A stretch of 64,000 bases of DNA from Rostrohypoxylon terebratum (Eukaryota; Ascomycota; Sordariomycetes; Xylariales; Hypoxylaceae). The DNA is taken from the NCBI GenBank assembly GCA_022497145.1, contig MU385864.1, positions 1 to 64,000 on the forward strand, written 5' to 3'. The position numbers and the translations under genes were made by a program. A model generated the notes under the pieces. The model ran no database searches. It saw only the letters and a list, made by a program, of their open reading frames with translations, and was not told where the DNA came from. Below, piece by piece: positions 22,225-34,428 of this stretch (positions are counted from its first letter, which is position 1; each line of letters opens with the position of its first letter).

Positions 22225-25200
22225 TCACGATGCATATGCAAAGTTCGATCCTCTACATTCCAACCAGAAATTTCGGACAACCTGGTTCGTTGCGCGTTGT
22301 CCTCGAAGCCTAAGCCAAAACATTAGTTATAGTGAAGCAACCATTGAATAAAGGAGACTTACATAATAATCTTTTTGAGGAATAATTCCTTGTCCTCTGC
22401 AGACACCTTGTCGCTGGGGAACGATGGATCTTGAAGAGCGGCCTCCAACCATTGGCGAGCTTGGGCATGTTGCACTACTAGCTTCTTCAACGGATCGCTG
22501 AGCTTGTCTAGCTCACTTCTCGCTGCTTTCCCCCCTATATTCTGGATAAGCGACTCGGCGAGTTTTGGTCCTAGATAGGTTATCGCATTATTGACCATAT
22601 TTTGTGTGTTTTGGTCTTCTGTTGTAAGTGTAATGAAGGTGCTCTGACGGTTTAATAGTCAGTATTACCATTACTTAGGTACGTGATTAAAAATGAAGCT
22701 TACCCAGAATTCTGCTGCCGTTTGCTTAGGCAATGGTTCATTCCCATTTAACAACTTCAAAGCAAACATGAAGAGAAATTCGAGCACATTGGGGGGCTGG
22801 GACATAAGGATCTCCGGACGCCTAGCCATCACCCTGTAAGCGAATTCAAGGCCATACTGCGATAGTTCGGGGTCTTGCTCAGGCTCTTCGTCATCGTTAG
22901 CGATATATCAGCACTATTCAAGGACTAGGACTACTCACCTGTGAGCTGATGTAATAGACCGAAAACCCAGGGTAATAACTGCCCAATAACCTCTCCGGCA
23001 TATCTCTTTTGGTTCCCACTACTCAAGGATGTCACAAAGACACTTGCCGTGTTTACTACTGCAGCAACACGTTGATGCCACCTACTGACCATGAACTCAG
23101 TCACCATCTGTGGAGGGAATACAAATGGGCCTGGCTCTGATTCAGAGAAGCCAGCACGGAGGGTACTACAAATGACATCAACGATCTCGCTGTTACTCGA
23201 AAACGTTTCCTTAACTCGGACGAGGAGATTCTATAGAAAGGTTAGTACCGCCTGTTTTGCGGCAATACTTCACAATTAGTGTAGTAGGTGCTCACCATGA
23301 TCTCAATTTGTATCTGGTTTAAATCAGTGCTGATAGGTGCTTGAGAAGCTCCGTCGTCGGTATCTAGGTCAATAGGAGCTTCTATAGGCGACTGGAGTCC
23401 TTTGGCGATGCTGCTCAGACACTGAAGAGCTCGGATAGCCAGCTGCTGAGCGACTTCTGATGTCCGGACTGCCTCGACAGGACGCTCCGCCAAATCATAT
23501 GCTCTTATCAGCGTCTATAACATGTCAAAACTCAACACACTAATTGAGGGAAGCCTCTTCCAAATGAACTTAGCAGACACTTACCGGATCAGAGGGGGGT
23601 ATAAAAGATCTTTCAGGATAAGTCGAGAGCTGTAAACTGGCGTTGACATCCACACCAATCATCGTTAGTAGACGTTTGAAGGCGCTTGCCTGGCGCTCAC
23701 CCCCAGGCATTGCTTGTATTATTGATGCAATCGCTTCTACGACTTTTTCTTCTACTAGCGAATCAAGTTCATGGTTGCGCAATGTCCCGTACTGCTCCAG
23801 AAATGCATCCACTTCTGGTGTAAGGAGGGTCCGGCAAGAGGAGCATAGTGTGTAAATCGACTTAGAAGACGGAACTGCAAGATGCCTATCTCCCACGGCG
23901 CTGAAAAGCAGGTTCAAAGCGGCCGGTAGAAACTCTGCGTGGTTACCAAAGTAATCTGAGTAGCGTTCGATAAGAGAGAGGCACGTCTGCCTCGCGCGGA
24001 CGGGCACCACATTGTGGCCCTGACGCAACAGATCGAATAGGGGCGAGCCGAATACCTTGGTCAGTATGTCATCACACGAATTTCCGTCCGAGACACAATC
24101 GGATAAGGCGCCAAGACAGAAGGCAGCCGCCTCGAGTTCGGCCCAGGATGATCTTGGCAATGCCTCTAATAGATGGTCCGCAAACATTAAGACTAGTTGT
24201 TTTCCAATTATGGAGTAAACAGATTGCATAAAATCCGCGACATCCTTTCTCGCTTCAGAAAATGCGAACCGTTCGGTGGAGTCCCAGGAGTTGTAAATGG
24301 CAAGAGTTGGGTACTGTATCTTGCGCCAACTCTCCGAGACGGCCTGCATTATCTGCCATACAGGCTGTTTATCCCACTGCAGCTTATTTGTCGAATCCTC
24401 CTCGTAAAGTTTATCCAGCAGGTTTTCGACGAAAGAGCCCATATACTCAAGAGTTGGGACAAATATTTTGTTATCTACGCCGGGATATCCTTTAGCGACG
24501 AACAGACCAGCGATGCTAGTGAGGAAGCGTTGAGCTCTCACATTAGTCTCATCCATCATCTCGACTACTTGGGCATTGGCAAAGGCCAGCATAAATAAGC
24601 CGAATAGAGCTTCTTCGTCATCCGTGTCGTCGTTCTCGATTAGCTGACGATACTTATTTTGACCCCACTCACTCTCAAAGACAGTATACAAAGACTCGAT
24701 ATGGTCTGAAAGTAGAAACGGGTGCCATTCTTCCAGGACGGATGTAAGAAGGTCAACCGCAGCCTCATATAATTCCTCGTAGGGGAGACAATTGATGACA
24801 GGGTGAATGAGTGTACGAAGCTGCTGGCATAGTGTCTGATTTGGGAGGCGCTGGCCATATAGAAGCCAGGCCATCAGGCAACCTATTGAATCCTCAGGGT
24901 GTGTGTTCTGTTCGCTGACAGGCTTGATACCGTGGGCCAGAAGGGTTGCAACATCCCCGGCATTGTCCAAGAGCCGTTGATGGAGGGGAAGATATTTGGT
25001 TGACTTGGTGTCAATCTTTTCCGCCTCATTGGCTAAGAATCGAGCAAACCAAGTAATTGCATAGAAATTCTTAATTTCTAAGGATTGTACCACGCTGTCA
25101 AATGGAGAAGTGGTATCAATTCCATCAATGGGTACACTTGTGCGTTTGTCTAAGCTGTATGCAAGATGGCGTATGCATTTAGACCACGTATGTGAGTAAT

Positions 25201-25854
25201 GGACAAAATACGTGACTAGGGTACTGCAGATCTTCTTCACGACAAAACCAGCTGTTCCGTCCCTTAAAGAAATTATGAGAAATGAGATGAGTTTGTTCAG
25301 AACTAAGATGGCGTCTTCATCAGATAAACTAATGGCAGGGAGGTTAGTTATGTACCTAGAATCTAGATAGGTTTCAAGCAGTTAAGCGGTTTAATGGATT
25401 GGTACATACCTTTCCGTGTTTAGTTTGACGGTGAAGGTCAAGGCACCGAAAAACTTGACATTGTCATTAGGTCGGCTAAGTAGGCCATCCGCAAGCTGCC
25501 ATCCTCCTGGGGATTTCTGGAGATTTTGGAGAATCTCTTGGATGTGGGAAATGGTTTGAGGGGGGTTTGGCTTGTACAACTCGTGAATCAACTACCAAGA
25601 CGTCAGCGCTGTAACCGTTATAATATATGACTAAGGCATTATTTATAAATAATAAATAAATTCATATTACAAGAATAGGATCTCAGCCAAGTAGGCATGA
25701 TCAGTAAAATGATATCCGTTTCATTCCAAGGTGAAGGTGTGGATAAATATAAGAAGCCTCGTCATAGAGGTACACCACTTACATTCTCAGCCTCAGGCAA
25801 GGTCATAGTGGGAACAGATATTTCTCCCATGGCTGCGTTTGTTTCCATGACCAT
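22225..25854 (-). CDS. Importin-beta family karyopherin, importin-13/Kap122-like
   Basis: Minus-strand exons 25854-25783, 25591-25410, 25355-23585, 23514-23296, 23230-22939, 22885-22704, 22643-22363 and 22309-22225 encode 1027 residues, all in phase. It is predicted to carry cargo through nuclear pores with Ran. The N-terminus (PEAENLIHELYKPNPPQTISHIQEILQ, then SPGGWQLADGLL and VKFFGALTFTVKLN) is the importin N-terminal repeat. The rest is an all-helical HEAT-type array. The final exon ends with a NQVVRNFWLECRGSNFAYAS-type tail that I associate with fungal importin-13 homologues. Without the last 53-nt intron, translation stops after KKIIM. The start could be either of two ATGs six bases apart. 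The exact cargo receptor name is inferred; the family is secure. Confidence 0.88.
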
Positions 25855-26916
25855 GGGGTATCTCATCCATATCGAGAATTCGGTGAGCCGGTAATAAGTT
25901 GTAAAGATGAGATCAAATATCTGCGGAACGTTGATGCATGAATGTAAAACTAGTAGGTGACAAGCTTGGAAATGTTGATTAAAATTATAGATGTCGGTTA
26001 GAAGAAAGATGGTAGGTGGTATTAAGTGGTAATTGTTAGATCTGATGAGGCTAGATCAATGGATGTGTTCGGTTGCAAGCGCCTTAAATTTAAACACAAA
26101 CTCTTTGAAAGCATGAAGGAAGCACCAGGTAAGACCATCTATCAGCAATCACCACCGTATAGGTATGACTTAAGGTTGCAGTGTGTACTACGAAATATGT
26201 GTACTCGGATTGACTGATTGGAATTCGCTACCGGATGTGCTCCAAACGTCATTCCCGAAACTCACAGCTTTCAGTGCCCAATTTCGATGGTGGGGTGGAG
26301 CGTTGCCGGCCACGCTTGGAAACCACTGTGCGTGCCGTGTACAGTCGCGTGAGCAGTTTCTAGGTACATTTCTACCTATCACTAAACACAAATACACTAA
26401 AGATATCAAGATATTCTCCGATACCCACCTAAATTTGCTGCACACAGTCGCAGGATTGTTTAATTGGAAAGTACCTCCTGAGAATTGGGTACTTTGAAAA
26501 TACACCTCACCCACCCCACCAGGGTTCTTCAAAATGCCGTTCAACGGCAGCCACCAGACTTCAATCCCACTCTTTTTGTGCTACTACTCGTGTGTTGCTA
26601 CTGTTTAAATCTCTAATCTTGACAACTTTTTTTAAGTTCAATCATTCTTAAGATTAAGGCAAGCACATCGACAATTAGCCTAGTTGCTTCCAAATGGATG
26701 TCTCTCCTTGATATTGATTAGGGATTTTTTTGGAACTCGTGTGAGTTCAAGTGATTCATGCCCAAGTTTGCAACTTCGCAAACCTTTAAGCTTCGTTGGA
26801 CTCCCTGGCTGGGTTAGGATTAGATCGCATCGCAGCGGTTACTTGAAACCTATTACCTAGGGCTACGTGCTGATCGCTCAACGCCATCCATATCGATATC
26901 GTCATAGCTGTTCCTG
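25855..26916. other. Divergent intergenic region, no gene seen
   Basis: About 1.06 kb between the karyopherin and aminopeptidase P starts. Overlapping frames on both strands near 26180-26540 are about 100-118 codons but show no family motif. The T-rich stretch 26560-26760 is probably leader or promoter for aminopeptidase P. Confidence 0.5.
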
Positions 26917-29124
26917 ATGAGATATCCCTCACCCCTTTCCACTCTGTCTGTGACTCCAAGGACTGCCTTCTCATCCGTTTCTTCCATACCCAAACTTCGG
27001 CCTCGACTGTGCAACGTTAGGGCTTCACCAATAATACTACTACGTCTTGTTTCCCGATTCCAGAGCACTGCGGTCGCCATCGAGATGGACAAGGTCGACA
27101 CCACCGCTCGCCTTTCTCAGCTCCGTGAGCTCATGAAAAAGCACGAGGTTGATGTCTATAGTAAGCCAGCTTGCGTGCTTCAGATAGGTAATCCGAAATC
27201 AAGTTTCAGTAATTAACATTTATCTAGTTGTCCCGTCTGAAGATAGTCATGCATCCGAGTATATTGCGCCAGCTGATGCTCGTCGCGCTTTCATCTCAGG
27301 CTTCACTGGCTCGGCTGGCTGTGCTGTCGTCACTCTTGAAAAGGCTGCCCTAGCCACAGATGGTCGTTACTTCAACCAAGCTTCTCACCAACTTGACACC
27401 AACTGGACACTGTTGAAGCAAGGTCTCGTAGATGTTCCAACCTGGCAAGAATGGTCTGCAGATCAAGCTTCTGGCGGTAAAGTCGTGGCTGTGGATCCGA
27501 CTTTGCTAACAAGCGGTGCCGCCAAGAAGCTCTCAGAGAAGATCAAAAAGAGTGGAGGAAAGGACTTGGCAGCCATCGAGGAGAACCTAGTCGACATAGT
27601 TTGGGGAGAGGACAAGCCGCCCCAGCCAGAAGAACCTATAATAGTTCTTGACGAAAAGTTCGCTGGAAAAGACGCGAAGACAAAGCTAACCGAGCTTCGT
27701 GCCGAGCTTAAAAAGAAGAAATCCCTTGGTTTTGTGGTTTCAATGCTCGATGAGATTGCTTGGCTCTTCAACCTTCGAGGAAACGACATTCCTTACAATC
27801 CAGTCTTCTTTTCATATGCCATCGTCACTGCTGATGACGCTACTTTATATGTCAATTCTTCCAAGTTAAGCGCTGAGTGTAAATCATACCTTGCGGAAAA
27901 TGGTGTCTCTATCAAGCCGTATAAGGACATATTCAGCGACGCTTCTGCCCTCCGCGAATCAGCAGAGGCCCAGAAGAAGGAAGAAGGCAGCGAGAACAAG
28001 AAATTTTTGATCTCAAATAAAGCATCGTGGGCCCTGAAACGAGCACTCGGTGGAGGTGGCATGGTCGAGGAAATTCGAAGTCCTATTGGCGACTCAAAGG
28101 CTGTGAAGAATGAAACTGAGCTAGAAGGGATGAGACAATGCCACATTAGAGATGGCGCTGCTTTGATCGAATTTTTTGCGTGGCTCGAAAACGAGTTAAT
28201 AGTGAAAAAGACGACTCTTGACGAGGTTGAAGCTGCGGATAAGCTCGAATCTTTGCGCGCAAAGCAGAAGGACTTTGTTGGTCTTTCTTTCCCCTCAATC
28301 TCCTCAACGGGGCCAAAGTAAGTCTATCGAACTTTCAGGAATCCCGTTTGTCATTTGTATTAACCACAATATTAGTGCGGCTGTCATTCACTACAAGCCT
28401 GAGCGCGGAAGTTGCTCGGTGATCGACCCCAATGCAGTTTATCTATGCGATTCGGGAGCCCAGTATTTAGACGGCACTACAGACACTACAAGGACATTGC
28501 ACTTCAGCGAGCCTACTGCCGCTGAAATTGAAGCATATACGCTTGTATTGAAAGGTAATATGGCCTTAGATATGGCCATATTTCCTAAAGGAACAACGGG
28601 ATTTGCTCTTGACAGTCTTGCACGCCAGTATTTATGGGTACGTCTTACTCTTAGCTGTGCTCATTCACACTTTTGCTCACCTAACAATTTTATAGCAATA
28701 TGGACTCGATTACCGCCACGGCACCGGTCACGGAGTTGGGTCGTACTTGAACGTACACGAAGGACCAATTGGCATCGGTACTAGGGTACAGTATTCGGAG
28801 GTTTCTCTATCCCCTGGAAATGTTATCTCCGACGAACCCGGTTATTACGAAGACGGCTCCTTCGGCATCCGCATTGAGAACATCGTGATGGTCAAGGAAG
28901 TTAAGACTAAGTATAAATTTGGCGACAAGCCGTATCTCGGGTTTGAGCACGTCACTATGGTACCTTATTGTCGGAAGCTCATTGATGAGACCCTTTTGAC
29001 AGACGCAGAGAAGACCTGGTTGACCAATTATAACCAAGAGATATGGGAGAAGACAAAGGGCTATTTCGAGAACGACAAGGTAACACTGGAGTGGTTGAAG
29101 AGAGAAACACAAGGCTTCAATTAA
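26917..29124 (+). CDS. ampp: Xaa-Pro aminopeptidase P
   Basis: Exons 26917-27160, 27228-28317, 28376-28637 and 28696-29124 encode 674 residues from the first ATG. It is a dimetal exopeptidase of family M24B that removes an N-terminal residue preceding proline. The first 56 residues are rich in R, S, P and L and look like a mitochondrial presequence. An internal ATG at 27085 (Met57, MDKVDTTARLSQLRELM) would give a cytosolic form of normal AMPP length. Creatinase-like domains come first (IVPSEDSHASEYIA, then FISGFTGSAGCAVV and DGRYF). The pita-bread catalytic domain follows, with metal ligands in CDSGAQYLDGTTDTTRT, the GTGHGVGSYLNVHEGP histidine, DEPGYYEDGSFGIRIEN and the FEH block. Three introns fit in phase. 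Confidence 0.95.
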
Positions 29125-29187
29125 TGTCGTTAGTGTTGACTATCTTCGTACTGCAATGGTTGTTACATTGACTGCTAGGTAGGTTAC

Positions 29188-29752
29188 CTAGGCCCTCTGG
29201 TCCTGGAATTGCATAAAAGCAGACATCGCAAAGAACAACCCAAATGATAACTTAAATGCAGGGTCCTTTTCTAAGGCAGCTAGAATTCGTGAATTTCCCA
29301 GTCGTTGCTTCAATTTCAATTGCTGTACGAGATCGAGTCCATATCTCGAGGCCACCTAACTAGTATTAAAACCGAAGATGTAATCGGAGGAAAACAATAG
29401 GTCACATACCTGTATAATTACTACAGAGAGGCCAAAAAGAAAGACCAATGTACGTGAGAATATGCTGATGATAACTCCGGAGACGAATCCTATGATTTTA
29501 TTAGCCACAAGCCATAAGTTCATTCAAGTCTGCCATACCCGCGAGGCTACCGCCAGAAAGTTGCTTCAAGAGCCCGGGATCTAATCTTTCCTTAGCAGGA
29601 GGGAGGTTACTGATTGGCCGTGGCGTCTCTCTCGCGTCTAGTCGGAGTTTAGGCTGCTTAAAAGTTAAGCTTGTGCCTAGGGATAACCCGACTATACCGG
29701 CGCCCAGAGCATGCCTCGGTATGCGGGCTCTTGCGAATAGTCTTGCTGACAT
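29188..29752 (-). CDS. FUN14: FUN14-domain mitochondrial membrane protein
   Basis: Minus-strand exons 29752-29539, 29489-29410 and 29355-29188 encode 153 residues. FUN14 proteins sit in the mitochondrial outer membrane; the animal member FUNDC1 is a mitophagy receptor, and the role here is not known. The N-terminus (MSARLFARARIPRHALGAG) is basic with a hydrophobic stretch. A proline-rich loop precedes the FUN14 core, which starts at LLKQLSGGSLAGFVSGVIISIF. Two more hydrophobic stretches follow, one ending FGLSVVIIQ and one at the C-terminus (KLSFGLFFAMSAFMQF). Overall order and spacing resemble yeast Fun14. Convergent with aminopeptidase P, 63 bp apart. Family placement is good but rests on a short protein. 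Confidence 0.75.
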
Positions 29753-30462
29753 CTTGTAGAGAAACGAGTTGACGGGTGTGTTTGGCAATGCAAGAACCGG
29801 TTGGATTGGATTTAGTAGATCCTACAATACACAGTATCGAAGGAATAAGCAGTGACAATCAATAGGTTGGCTTGTTAAAAAGGGAGCTTCGGAGCGCCTC
29901 CCTAGCCATTGACGTCACGAATTACAGCTGTACATGCATTGCAAGAAAACGCTGAATGGAGAACTTCTAAGATCCCTGAATCAACCCACATGTGCCCCAA
30001 AATTCACGGAGTTTCGGAGTAATTATCGTTTGAACTTTGCACAACCCGCCAGCCCGCCAGCCCGTGTACTGTACGACTCCAGCCTCAAAATGCTTTTCTT
30101 TGACACTTGGCAAGTTTTTACTATTATTTCTCGTGGTAATCTACCTAATGAATTCTAGCTCTACGCAACTTCTGGCGTAGTATGGTGGTATCGCAATCAA
30201 ATGCAAGACTCTGCAACTCCTCTTTGATCATCTCATTCAACTCCTAAAACGCCAGCTCACTTTTACCTAGCCAACCCGGTTCAACGCCACACTTATGGTA
30301 TCTCAGTTTCCCTGGCAACCTCTTGTTTGTACAGGCTACCACCAATGATAAGGACAACCCGCCATCGCATAGGCGGCTTAGAAGGCTCTACCAAATCCCA
30401 ATGCATTAAACCGTCGAATGCGAAAATAAGCGATGATGAATAATAGACGTCTTCGCGTTACT
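29753..30462. other. Intergenic, no gene seen
   Basis: Spacer between the FUN14 start and the 3' end of the centromeric histone gene. It contains a short duplicated word (CCGCCAGCCCGCCAGCCCG near 30046-30064) and no supported frame. Confidence 0.5.
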
Positions 30463-30947
30463 TCAGCCTAGACCGCCCCATACTCCACGTATTCGTCTAG
30501 CGAGTTGGATGTCTTTCTGCATGATGGTGACTCGTTTTGCGTGAATTGCGCACAGGTTTGTGTCTTCGAAAAGATGGACGAGAAAAGCCTCGGCAGATTC
30601 TTGAAGCGCTAAGATAGCTTGCGATTGCCATCGCATGCCTTCATCAACCGGACGCATTGTTAAAGCTATTTCACGAACCTATTTTCTTCAATTAGCATTC
30701 TTACTCATGGACATGGCGGGACAGATGGAGCGACATACCAATCGGGCAAATGGTAACTTTCGTAAGAGTAGATCGGTGTTGTTCTGTAATCTTCTAATCT
30801 CTCTCAAGGCAACGGTTCCTGGCCTATATCTTCTCTTCCTGGGATAGGGGATTGGATCGCCAGCTAGTAGCAAGTCAGCATCAACATTTGAATCAGGGAA
30901 TGGTTCATATACATACGCCTTACTGCACCCTTTCCTCTGCCCGTCAT
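30463..30947 (-). CDS. cenH3: Centromeric histone H3 variant (CENP-A/CenH3)
   Basis: Minus-strand exons 30947-30917, 30863-30739 and 30678-30463 encode 123 residues, close to fission yeast Cnp1 (120). It replaces H3 in centromeric nucleosomes and seeds the kinetochore. The tail is short and basic (MTGRGKGAVRR), then PGDPIPYPRKRRYRPGTVALREIRR as in Cnp1. The histone fold has LPFARLVREIA, a CENP-A-type loop with a longer LTMRPVDEGMRWQ spacing, and FLVHLFEDTNLCAIHAKRVTIMQKDIQLARRIRG, ending VWGGLG. The first splice uses the second GT in a GTAAGGCGTATGT run; only that donor keeps phase and gives the conserved PGDPIP block. Basic in-frame codons precede the ATG after a possible acceptor at about 30961, so a longer tail from an upstream exon is not excluded. 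Confidence 0.9.
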
Positions 30948-31929
30948 TGTAGCGCGACGGGTACCTAGTAGGCTTTTGTACAACCAAGTAACTGCAGGGA
31001 AATTGATGGAAGCTTCGATTTGTAGAGTAGAAGTTGTGCGACTCGATGTAATGGATCGATGATATGTTTCTGATTACAACAAGTCGGTAGTAGATGGTGG
31101 AGTCGAACTAGGTCGAGGTATAGTCAATTGTAGACAATCGCAAGCTACTTGTGAAAGAAAACGTAGTTGTTAGGTAGCATTGAATGATCGAACAATGTTA
31201 AAAGGAGCGCATTCCCATGAAAGAAAGAAGGGAGAAAGAACCGCACCCGGCCAACGGGTCAAAATAATGAGAATGCGAAAATTGGCGGAAAACTAAGTGG
31301 CTGGGACTACTTCCCCGTTCAATTAGCTTCAAGGCTTACTTACTGGTAACTTCCCGGTACGCGACTGAATCACGACCCTTCGAGACGCGCACCAGCCATT
31401 TCAATTAAAATCCCTGCAACACGCTACCGTGACCCTTGTCGAGGTAGTAGTAATACGGAGTTCTGTACTCAAGCCACATCTGTGGCTGAATGGCTATGCG
31501 GCTTGATTGCTGATCACGTCATCGTCCACGAAACATGGAATCCCTATCAATTCATTTATCCACCAATATTACCTTAACAGTACAGGAAACCGCTCACGAC
31601 AGCCAATCAAGTTTGGGCCATCGTGTCAGGTTAATCAATCCTCCGATAAGGCCAGATTTAGCAGCGAAGGTGCTGGTAGGCAGTAGGCGGGTACAATACA
31701 TACATACATACATAGTGGGCTGAGAGTTAGTTGATCCCTCCAATTCGCCATCAACTTCCTACAACTCTTCAGCCTCTTGTTTCTCCTTACAGGCCTGTAT
31801 TTCATATTCATCAACCTATACATTTTCAAGGTGATTTGAAATACAGCAGTTACACAGTTCCTATCGGTATTAAAAGTTGACCTCAAGTAATTATTTGACA
31901 TTTGTAACCCCTTCCCGCACGCGATCACC
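30948..31929. promoter_or_regulatory. Divergent promoter region of cenH3 and the Derlin gene
   Basis: About 980 bp with no supported gene. A small CATA microsatellite (31699-31712) lies near its right part. Transcription leaves in both directions. Confidence 0.45.
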
Positions 31930-32742
31930 ATGGACCAAATGATGCCGGGCGATGGCGCCGGTCGTAACCCGCTTGAGGCCTGGTTCTGGGAGATGCCGAT
32001 ATGCACGCGATGGTGGACGACCGCAACAGTGGTGACAAGCGCGCTGGTTCAATGTCAGATGGTCACCCCGTTCCAGCTATTTTATAGCGTACGCACTGTG
32101 TTCCAAAAGGGAGAGGTAAGAGAGCAACCCGGATTTCCTAACCCGAAACCGAGGAAGCCGGTTTTCTGACATTCGTAGTACTGGCGATTACTGTCTACAT
32201 TCCTATATTTCGGACCTTTCTCCCTCGACCTCCTATTCCATGTCTACTTCCTCCAGCGATACGCCCGCCTCCTCGAAGAGTCTTCCGGCCGATCGCCAGC
32301 CCACTTCTCGTGGCTCCTGATGTACTCGATGGCCTTTCTCATTGTTCTTTCGCCGATGGTATCCATGCCGTTCCTCGGGCACCCTCTATCGTCAACGTTG
32401 GTATACATTTGGTCGCGACGTAACCCCAACACCCGTCTAAACTTCCTAGGCTTAGCGGAGTTTACGGCACCCTACCTTCCCTGGGTTCTCATGACTTTCA
32501 GCCTCGTTATGCACGGGACTGTACCTAAGGATGAGATTATGGGTGTCGTTATCGGCCACATCTGGTACTTCTTTACCGATGTATACCCTCCTATGCACAA
32601 CGGCTCGAGACCTCTGGATCCGCCGATGTGGTGGCGTCGCCTCTTTGAGCGTAGACAGCCAAGGGACGACACAGCTAACACGATCAATAACGAGTTCGCA
32701 GTAGCGGGAGGCCCGGAGCTTGCTGCGGCAGACATGCGATAA
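31930..32742 (+). CDS. Derlin (Der1-like ER-associated degradation protein)
   Basis: Exons 31930-32115 and 32179-32742 encode 249 residues. Derlins are rhomboid-like pseudoproteases of the ER membrane that help retrotranslocate misfolded proteins. Family landmarks are clear: WFWEMPICTRWWTTATVVTSALVQCQMVTPFQLFYS at the N-terminus, YWRLLSTFLYFGPFSLDLLFHVYFLQRYARLLEE, then LVYIWSRRNPNTRLNFLGLAEFTAPYLPWVLMTFSL and GHIWYFFTDVYPP. Six hydrophobic segments can be read. The C-terminal tail has WWRRLFERRQPRDD and no obvious SHP box. Whether it is closer to Der1 or Dfm1 is not decided. Confidence 0.92.
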
Positions 32743-33723
32743 TCGCAGACGGCAATGAACAGACTTAACGATGGCAGTTACGACTATCACACCCTCATTT
32801 ATGGCGTTTGGGGATAAATTCGATGACAATCGATCATCGTGGCGGCACTTCATTAGGCACAGTATAATGGCGTTTACGGTTGAGATACAGCATGACGAAA
32901 GGTGCTCTTGTACATACTACGCCTCGAAACGCTCTTCGCAGCTCATGATTATCGAACATGGGGATGTAGAAACGGTGTTCTATTTTAGTCATCCCGACTG
33001 GAGACAAGCTTTCAGTTAGACTTTGCGAAGTACATAGTGGAATACACACGTCCCTCGCTACCATTCGGAGATTGATAAATGTTCCAGCAATGTGTGCCTA
33101 AACCCTCTCTGCTTCTCCATGTAACACCCTTCCAGTAAGTAGGCTATCAAATATTGACGACAATGCCCCTAAGTTTAGTGACGATCCCCTAACATCATAC
33201 TACAACCTCTACAACCTTAAGAAGGTTAGGTCTGCTGTCACCGCGCTGTCCCAATATCATAATAATTATACAGCATTTGCTACCTATATGCCTGTGGCAC
33301 TGTTACAACAGATCTATGGACTAGGAATCATTTTGCGACAGCTGTCGATAAGCCCCGATCTGCAGGCACTATAATATGTATAGTGGTGAGTAAGCGCGTT
33401 CGACCAGTGAGTTGTAAGCGTTTTGTAAAGAAAGTGCTAAAGAAAGTGCTAGCAACGTGGATACCCCGCCATAGAACCCCCCGAAAAATTAGACCTAGCA
33501 GCCGACGTCACACCCTTGAGCTGCTGGCGCCATCACAATCGACCAATTATTAACCGCAAACCTTGCACTCACCGAAGGCAAGATATTATCAGGAAAATAT
33601 TTATATCAGAACTCTTCCTCCCTAGCTTCTTTTTTTATTATTCCCGTCTTCGAATTGACATCCCTAAATCCCTCATTTCTGTTACTATTTCGCGTTGAAC
33701 TGCGCAACAAAGACGAATCTAAA
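32743..33723. other. Intergenic between Derlin and ARD genes
   Basis: No intact gene. It includes an open scrap at 33141-33374 listed separately. The region 33400-33720 is the probable promoter of the dioxygenase gene. Confidence 0.45.
33141..33374 (+). pseudogene. Open, protein-like scrap without a start codon
   Basis: From 33141 the frame reads 77 codons to TAA at 33372-33374, with balanced, protein-like composition (RLSNIDDNAPKFSDD, then TSYYNLYNLKKVRSA and ATYMPVALLQQIYG). The frame is closed upstream by a stop near 33100, and the only ATG is late. It could be an exon of an unseen gene or a fragment of a transposon-encoded protein. I do not recognise the family. Confidence 0.3.
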
Positions 33724-34428
33724 ATGAGAGCGTACTGGTACGACAACTCTCCCGTAAGTGCCCAGACTGGATAAAAGTGCCCCTCATCACACCATCGCAA
33801 GCTATTCTCGCGAAAACGTTCCAGCACACTTATATGCAGCCCTTCTCATTGCAACCCTCTGGCAGCACTAACAACGCCATAGGGCGACCAACGCCTGCCT
33901 CACGACTCGGGCAAAGATGTCGACGCTGCCGCGCTAGAGGAGCTCGGCGTGCTGTACTTCAAGTACCCAGAGGTGTCCGACGTGGACGAGCTGGCGCGCA
34001 ACCGCGGGTACAAGAACCGGGACGAGATCACGGTGTCGCCCGAGAAGATGGGCGCGGTGTACGAGGAGAAGGTCAAGTCCTTCTTCCACGAGCACTTGCA
34101 CGAGGACGAGGAGATCCGGTACATTCGCGACGGCCAGGGCTACTTCGACGTGCGCAGCAAGGGCGACGAATGGGTGCGCATCCGGCTTGAAAAGGACGAT
34201 CTCATTATCCTACCCCCGGGAATCTACCACAGGTTCACCACGGATGAGAGTAACGTGCGCTCTTTATCACCCCCACTGTTGTGTCGCGCAGATCTAATTT
34301 TGTGGCTGCAGTACATCCAAGCTATGCGTCTCTTCAAGGACGAGCCCAAGTGGACGCCACTGAACCGATCAAACGAACTAGATGGGAACCAGTTCCGTAA
34401 GGAGTATGTATCGCAATACTTGGGTTAA
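33724..34428 (+). CDS. adi1: Acireductone dioxygenase (methionine salvage)
   Basis: Exons 33724-33753, 33883-34254 and 34312-34428 encode 172 residues, the family's normal length. It is a cupin enzyme oxidising acireductone to the 2-oxo acid precursor of methionine plus formate (iron form). The metal ligands are His81, His83 and Glu87 in HEHLHEDEEIRY, and His126 in GIYHRFTTDE. The start MRAYWYDNSPGDQRLPHDSG and the end AMRLFKDEPKWTPLNRS match the family. The second intron uses a weaker GTGCGC donor. The better-looking GTAACG five bases upstream breaks the phase, while GTGCGC restores the conserved NYIQAMRLF. The coding region is GC-rich. Confidence 0.93.
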
